Origin: a bacterium
GTDB taxonomy: Bacteria > JAJRZV01
Length of the DNA stretch: 10,078 bases
Direction: 5' to 3'
NCBI GenBank assembly: GCA_024275095.1
Contig: JAJRZV010000031.1
Coordinates: 1-10,078 of the forward strand
The notes beneath the pieces were generated by a model. That model was not told the origin of the DNA, made no database searches, and was given only the letters and a program-made list of their open reading frames with translations. This document shows, one piece after another, positions 6,352 to 10,078 of the stretch. The position numbers and the translations under genes are program-made. The stretch's first letter is position 1; each line of letters starts with the position of its first letter.

Positions 6352-8196
6352 TCACTTCTATGGATACTAAAGTTTCATCCGGCTGTACATTATCGCCGGG
6401 ATTTACAAATACCTCTTTTACCATACCCCTGACAGGTGCGCGAATTTCGTTCTCCATCTTCATGGCTTCCACGATGAGCAGCACATCGCCTTTTTCAACC
6501 ACGTCGCCCACGTTCACATTTACCTTCACCACCGTCCCCGGCACAAGTGTAACCACGTCTCCGGGACCCTTCGGTCTCGGCCGGCCGAGTTTCCTTTTAT
6601 CCTCAACGGCAACAATTTCTCCAATTTCCGTGGGGAGCACCTCTACCAGCGGTTCAATGATCACTTCTTCCACTATTCCATCTATTTTCAGGAAATACGT
6701 TCTCCTTCCCGAGGCTCTGGGTGAAACACCGGACACCTTCACATGGTATGTGTCACCGTGAACCGTCATGTGAAACTCGCTTGGTGCATACCGAATGTGC
6801 GGGACTTCTTCTTCCGCTTCTTCTTCGGGAATCTCTTCCTCGTGAGGGTGTTCCTTGTAATCCAAGAATTCAAGAAACACGGCGGGAAAAAGCGTGTACG
6901 AAAGTACATCCTCAATTGACCTGGCACGGTCTCCCAGTTCCTTCGTGCTTTTTTCCAGTTCGGGCTCCAGGAGATCCGCCGGCCTCACGTCCACAACATC
7001 CTCATCACCGAGAATTTTCCGCCTCAGTTCCTCATCGACCGTTCCAGGAGGCCTTCCGTAAAGCCCTTTCAGGTAGTTGCGCGTTTCATTGGTGACCACC
7101 CTGTAACGCTCGCCGGTGAGAACATTCAGTGTTGCCTGAGTACCAACAATCTGGCTGGTGGGAGTCACCAGCGGCGGATATCCGAAGTCACGGCGTACGT
7201 TCGGCACCTCGCGAAGAACCTCATTCATCCGGTCCAGAGCATTCTGTTCCTTCAACTGGTTGGCCAGGTTGGAAATCATACCGCCGGGTATCTGCCACAC
7301 GAGCACGGAAGGGTTTACAGTGTTGAATTCGCTCTCGTATTCTTTGTACTTCTTTCTCACCTTTCGAAAATAATGAGCGATTTCCTCAAGTAATTTCAAA
7401 TCAAGGCCCGTATCATACTCCGTACCTTTCAATGCAGCCACGATGGTCTCTGTGGGAGGTTGAGATGTACCTGATGCAAATGGCGAAACAGCGGTGTCAA
7501 GTATGCGCACTCCACTCTCTACGGCCTTGAGATAAGTGGCGGTACCCATACCACTCGTTTCATGAGTATGCAGGTGAACAGGAACACGCAGGCGCTCCGT
7601 CATCCGACCTATCAGTTCTTCCGCCGCATAAGGTGAAAGCAATCCTGCCATATCCTTGATGCAGATAATATCCGCTCCCATCTCCACCAGCCGTTCACCC
7701 AGTTCCACAAAATACTCCGGGCTGTGTACAGGTGAAATCGTGTAGCACACAGCGGCTTCGACAATCTTTCCGTGCTTCTTGACGGCGCGTATTGAAGATT
7801 CCATATTTCTTATATCGTTGAGAGCATCAAAAATTCGGAAGATATCAATACCATTTTCCGCAGCCTTTTCCACGAACACCTCTACGACATCGTCTGCATA
7901 ATGCCTGTAACCAACGAGGTTCTGGCCTCTCAAAAGCATCTGGAGCTGCGTGTCCTTCACCTTTCCCGGATAGCGCGCAAACGCTCCCAGGGATCCTCCT
8001 TCAGGTACCTCAAGCACGAATCAAAAGTGGCTCCTCCCCAGACCTCCAGAGACCAGTATCCCACCTGATCCAGCTTTTCACAAATAGGGAGCATATCTTC
8101 CGTGCGCATGCGGGTGGCAATGAGAGATTGATGACCATCTCTTAACACGGTTTCGGTAATAAGCACTTTTTTCCCTTTAAACTTCTCCTTCAGCAT
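6344..8196 (-). CDS. pycB: Pyruvate carboxylase subunit B (carboxyltransferase + biotin carrier), with an apparent frameshift
   Basis: Carboxyltransferase subunit that moves CO2 from biotin to pyruvate, giving oxaloacetate, with its own biotin carrier domain. ATG 8196 follows AGGAGGAG (8201-8208). The first 79 codons carry RDGHQS (19-24) and WGGATFD, then hit TGA (7957-7959). The rest continues in the -1 frame: [23 protein letters not shown], the reactive Lys in CIKDMAGLL, the metal His pair in HLHTHET, and the biotin motif EAMKMEN near the C-terminus (Lys about 580 of a repaired 617). One extra A in the AAA run at 7962-7964 restores a family-like protein. Both halves are otherwise intact, so a sequencing/assembly deletion or a very recent mutation is more likely than old decay. 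The acidic linker ([12 protein letters not shown]) before the carrier part is usual. Oxaloacetate decarboxylase alpha subunit is the alternative, but the adjacent biotin carboxylase gene argues for a carboxylase. Confidence 0.88.
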
Positions 8197-8215
8197 GCAA
8201 CTCCTCCTGTAATTT

Positions 8216-9634
8216 TCAAAATCCTTCGTAAGCGGCAATGGCCGCCGCTATGGCAATAACACGGTGGTAAGGGTCTTCATCGTAATGATAATCGAGAAGT
8301 TCTGGATGCTCCTCAATATAACCGACATAGAATTCTCCTCTCTCAAACGCTTCTGTACTCGCCAGCGCCAGGTGGAAAGGAATGGTCGTTTTCACGCCTT
8401 TTATGACGAACTCCTCGAGTGCACGGCGGGCACGCATAACCGCATCCTTCCAGGTGCGAGCCCACACGGTCAGCTTGGCGATGAGCGAATCGAAATGCGG
8501 AGGGACGATGTAATCCTTGTAAACCGCGCCGTCAATGCGCACTCCTGTACCACCCGGCGAATAATAAGCAGTTATACGGCCGGAGCTCGGTGCAAAGTTG
8601 CGCTTGGGGTCTTCAGCATTTACACGAAATTCAATCGCGTTTCCGTAAATCGAAACATCCCTCTGCTCAAAAGAAATGCGTTCTCCTGAAGCAATGCGAA
8701 GCTGCTCCTTTACTATGTCAATACCGGTAATACTTTCGGTTACAGGGTGCTCTACCTGCAGGCGTGGGTTAACCTCCATGAAATAATACTTCCCGCTGGA
8801 ATCAACCAGAAACTCCACTGTACCTGCGTTCACATAACCAGTGTACCGTGCGATTCCCATGGCTGCTTCAGCCATCTCCTGACGTGTCGGCTCGTCGAGT
8901 ATCAGTGACGGAGCGATCTCCACGAGCTTCTGGTTCTTTCTCTGCAGGCTGCAATCGCGTTCAAAAAGATGGCGTATGTTACCGTGTGAATCGGTGATAA
9001 TCTGCACCTCCACGTGATGTGGACGTTCGATGAACTTCTCGATAAACACTTCCCCGCTTCCGAAAAACTTTTCTGCCTGGGACGAAGCACTGGCGAGCTC
9101 TGAAGCGAGGTCCTCAGGAGACTCCACCTTCCTGATCCCCCGACCTCCACCACCGTAAGAGGCCTTTATCAGCACGGGATAGCCCACCTCCGCCGCCACG
9201 GCTTCTGCCTCTTCTGCACTCTGAACAGGCCCTTCCGAGCCCGGAATAACGGGAACTCCGAGCTTCTTCGCAATGGCCTTCGACCGCTGCTTGTCACCCA
9301 AAAGGCGCAGCGTTTCTGGATTGGGACCGACAAAAATGAGCCCCTTTTTTCTGCAAAGTTCAGCAAACTCTGCTTTCTCAGATATAAATCCATATCCCGG
9401 GTGCACAGCGTCCGCGCCACAACTCACAGCGATGTGAACAATGACTTCGGGATCAAGGAATGAAGCCACAGGATCACCTTCGAGCAGGTGTGCTTCATCT
9501 GCTTTTTTTATGTAAAGTGCTGTGGAATCCACTTCAGGGTAGATAACCGCTGTCTTGATGCCGAGTTCTTTACAGGCCCTGATAATTCGGCTCGCAACTT
9601 CACCCCTGTTGGCTATCAGTACCTTCCTGATCAC
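8216..9634 (-). CDS. pycA: Pyruvate carboxylase subunit A (biotin carboxylase, ATP-grasp)
   Basis: 472-residue biotin carboxylase that uses ATP and bicarbonate to carboxylate biotin on the partner subunit. [16 protein letters not shown] opens the protein. HPGYGFISE is at 78-86, the ATP-binding Gly loop GGGGRG at 161-166, and the metal/bicarbonate site [14 protein letters not shown] at 287-300. The NPR wording is closer to pyruvate carboxylase than to the NTR form of acetyl-CoA carboxylase AccC. The C-terminal tail ending [14 protein letters not shown] is like stand-alone PycA proteins. The GTG start has AAGGAG (9642-9647) seven bases upstream. The stop lies 19 bases before the pycB start, so the two are co-transcribed. 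The likely role is anaplerotic oxaloacetate supply. A 2-oxoglutarate carboxylase is a possible alternative, since those subunits look alike. Confidence 0.92.
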   Translation of the reverse strand: MIRKVLIANRGEVASRIIRACKELGIKTAVIYPEVDSTALYIKKADEAHLLEGDPVASFLDPEVIVHIAVSCGADAVHPGYGFISEKAEFAELCRKKGLIFVGPNPETLRLLGDKQRSKAIAKKLGVPVIPGSEGPVQSAEEAEAVAAEVGYPVLIKASYGGGGRGIRKVESPEDLASELASASSQAEKFFGSGEVFIEKFIERPHHVEVQIITDSHGNIRHLFERDCSLQRKNQKLVEIAPSLILDEPTRQEMAEAAMGIARYTGYVNAGTVEFLVDSSGKYYFMEVNPRLQVEHPVTESITGIDIVKEQLRIASGERISFEQRDVSIYGNAIEFRVNAEDPKRNFAPSSGRITAYYSPGGTGVRIDGAVYKDYIVPPHFDSLIAKLTVWARTWKDAVMRARRALEEFVIKGVKTTIPFHLALASTEAFERGEFYVGYIEEHPELLDYHYDEDPYHRVIAIAAAIAAYEGF

Positions 9635-9668
9635 GGAATCTCTCCTTAACTGAATGGTAATTCAACTA

Positions 9669-9698
9669 AGTATACCGAATAAGCAGCCCGGCGGGCAA
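9669..9698 (-). promoter_or_regulatory. Candidate sigma-70-type promoter of the pycA-pycB-transporter operon
   Basis: On the minus strand TTGCCC (9693-9698) is followed by 18 bases and TATACT (9669-9674), a 4/6 and a 5/6 match to consensus. Transcription would start near 9662, leaving a leader of about 28 bases before GTG 9634. The spacer and -35 contain the perfect palindrome GCCCG-G-CGGGC (9686-9696), which could be an operator or only GC-rich chance. Confidence 0.6.
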
Positions 9699-9832
9699 GT
9701 ATTACGGGTCAAACATGTCCAGGCTGGAGTTGCTTTTGTTCGCCTTCCTCTTCCCTGGTAAATGGTAACACACAACCTCAGTATCCACTGCGTTCTTCTT
9801 CAACATGCACGGGTAATCCCCTTGGTTCTGGT
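9699..9832. other. Intergenic stretch without recognised features
   Basis: Part of the 235-base divergent gap between pycA and the glycoside hydrolase gene. Between the two candidate promoters I see no gene, terminator hairpin or repeat that I can support. Confidence 0.4.
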
Positions 9833-9859
9833 TTGACATCATCTGTATCCACATATAAC
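9833..9859 (+). promoter_or_regulatory. Candidate promoter of the glycoside hydrolase gene
   Basis: A perfect TTGACA (9833-9838) is followed by TATAAC (9854-9859), a 5/6 match. The 15-base spacer is short; TAACAT at 17 bases is a weaker alternative -10. The -10 ends ten bases before the ATG at 9870, so the transcript would have a leader of only a few bases. Confidence 0.5.
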
Positions 9860-9869
9860 ATGTTGATAA

Positions 9870-10078
9870 ATGAAGAAAATTCTGCTCAGGTTTCTAATTC
9901 TTTTTTTCCTGTCACCCGGAGGGTGCGGTAAAAGCACTTTTTATTTTCCAGATGGTTTCATGTGGGGTGCGGGTTCCTCTGCCTACCAGACTGAGGGCAA
10001 CAATTTCAACTGTGACTGGTACGTGTGGGAAAGAAAAAGCCCGTTCTTCATAGAGGTGCCTGCTGGAAAAGCAACAAA
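9870..10078 (+). CDS. Glycoside hydrolase family 1 (beta-glucosidase-like), exported, partial
   Basis: The 69 visible codons start MKKILLRFLILFFLSPGGCGKS, a basic and then hydrophobic export signal. A Cys follows that may be a lipoprotein attachment site, but its -3 residue is Pro, so the lipobox is not canonical. FYFPDGFMWGAGSSAYQTEG follows, the N-terminal signature of GH1 enzymes (FP.dFlWG.atsayQ.EG), then the DWYVWE stretch. GH1 enzymes hydrolyse beta-linked gluco-, galacto- or related sugars with two catalytic Glu residues; both lie beyond the window. The start is fixed by stop codons directly upstream (TGA TAA ATG). No Shine-Dalgarno sequence is visible, unlike most other genes here. 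An exported GH1 is less usual than the common cytoplasmic form. Confidence 0.82.
   Translation, partial: MKKILLRFLILFFLSPGGCGKSTFYFPDGFMWGAGSSAYQTEGNNFNCDWYVWERKSPFFIEVPAGKAT

Noticed and set aside
5809-6761. Plus-strand open frames at 5809-6177 and 6360-6761.
   Set aside because: They are antisense to the transporter and pycB genes, have Ser/Thr/His-biased composition, and carry no convincing ribosome binding site.
7957-7967. Programmed -1 frameshifting in pycB.
   Set aside because: In the zero frame the site reads CGG GAA AGG TGA. There is no X XXY YYZ slippery heptamer, and I know of no frameshifting in this family, so a lost A is simpler.

Overview
The window holds nine protein genes and looks like chromosomal DNA from a Gram-negative-type bacterium with an anaerobic or low-potential respiratory chain. 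The signs are a membrane-anchored octaheme cytochrome c, a Rieske protein lacking the residues that raise redox potential, a b6-like cytochrome b, and a split (two-gene) pyruvate carboxylase. Base composition is near 50% GC and most starts carry strong AGGAG-type ribosome binding sites. A Desulfobacterota-like or similar anaerobe fits, but the phylum cannot be fixed from this sequence alone.

Left part (1-4201, all minus strand): one compact gene string, read right to left. It runs TetR-family regulator, CrtI-like FAD oxidoreductase, octaheme HAO-like cytochrome c, Rieske Fe-S protein, cytochrome b (cut by the window edge). Genes overlap by 17, 4 and 4 bases, and the flavoprotein stop codon lies inside the Shine-Dalgarno sequence of the cytochrome c gene, so this is almost certainly one operon. 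It encodes a quinol:cytochrome c oxidoreductase-like complex in which an octaheme protein takes the place of cytochrome c1, tied to a flavoenzyme of the phytoene desaturase/carotenoid isomerase family. I regard this combination as the most interesting content of the window.

Middle (4202-5636): a 298-base divergent intergenic region with a perfect 14-base inverted repeat (candidate TetR operator) and two copies of a 10-base direct repeat. A plus-strand gene for an extended SDR of the 3-beta-hydroxysteroid dehydrogenase/epimerase type follows. Regulator, flavoenzyme and SDR together suggest oxidation-reduction of a hydrophobic (isoprenoid, steroid-like or lipid) substrate, coupled to the membrane complex. 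That is inference.

Right part (5572-9634, minus strand): pyruvate carboxylase subunit A (biotin carboxylase), subunit B (carboxyltransferase plus biotin carrier) and a TauE/SafE-type transporter form a second operon with a good sigma-70-like promoter. Subunit B is interrupted by a one-base deficit near 7962-7964. The transporter gene overlaps the SDR gene tail to tail by 65 bases.

Right edge (9870-10078, plus strand): the start of an exported glycoside hydrolase family 1 enzyme, with a promoter so close to the start codon that the transcript may be nearly leaderless. No RNA genes, insertion sequences or CRISPR arrays were seen.
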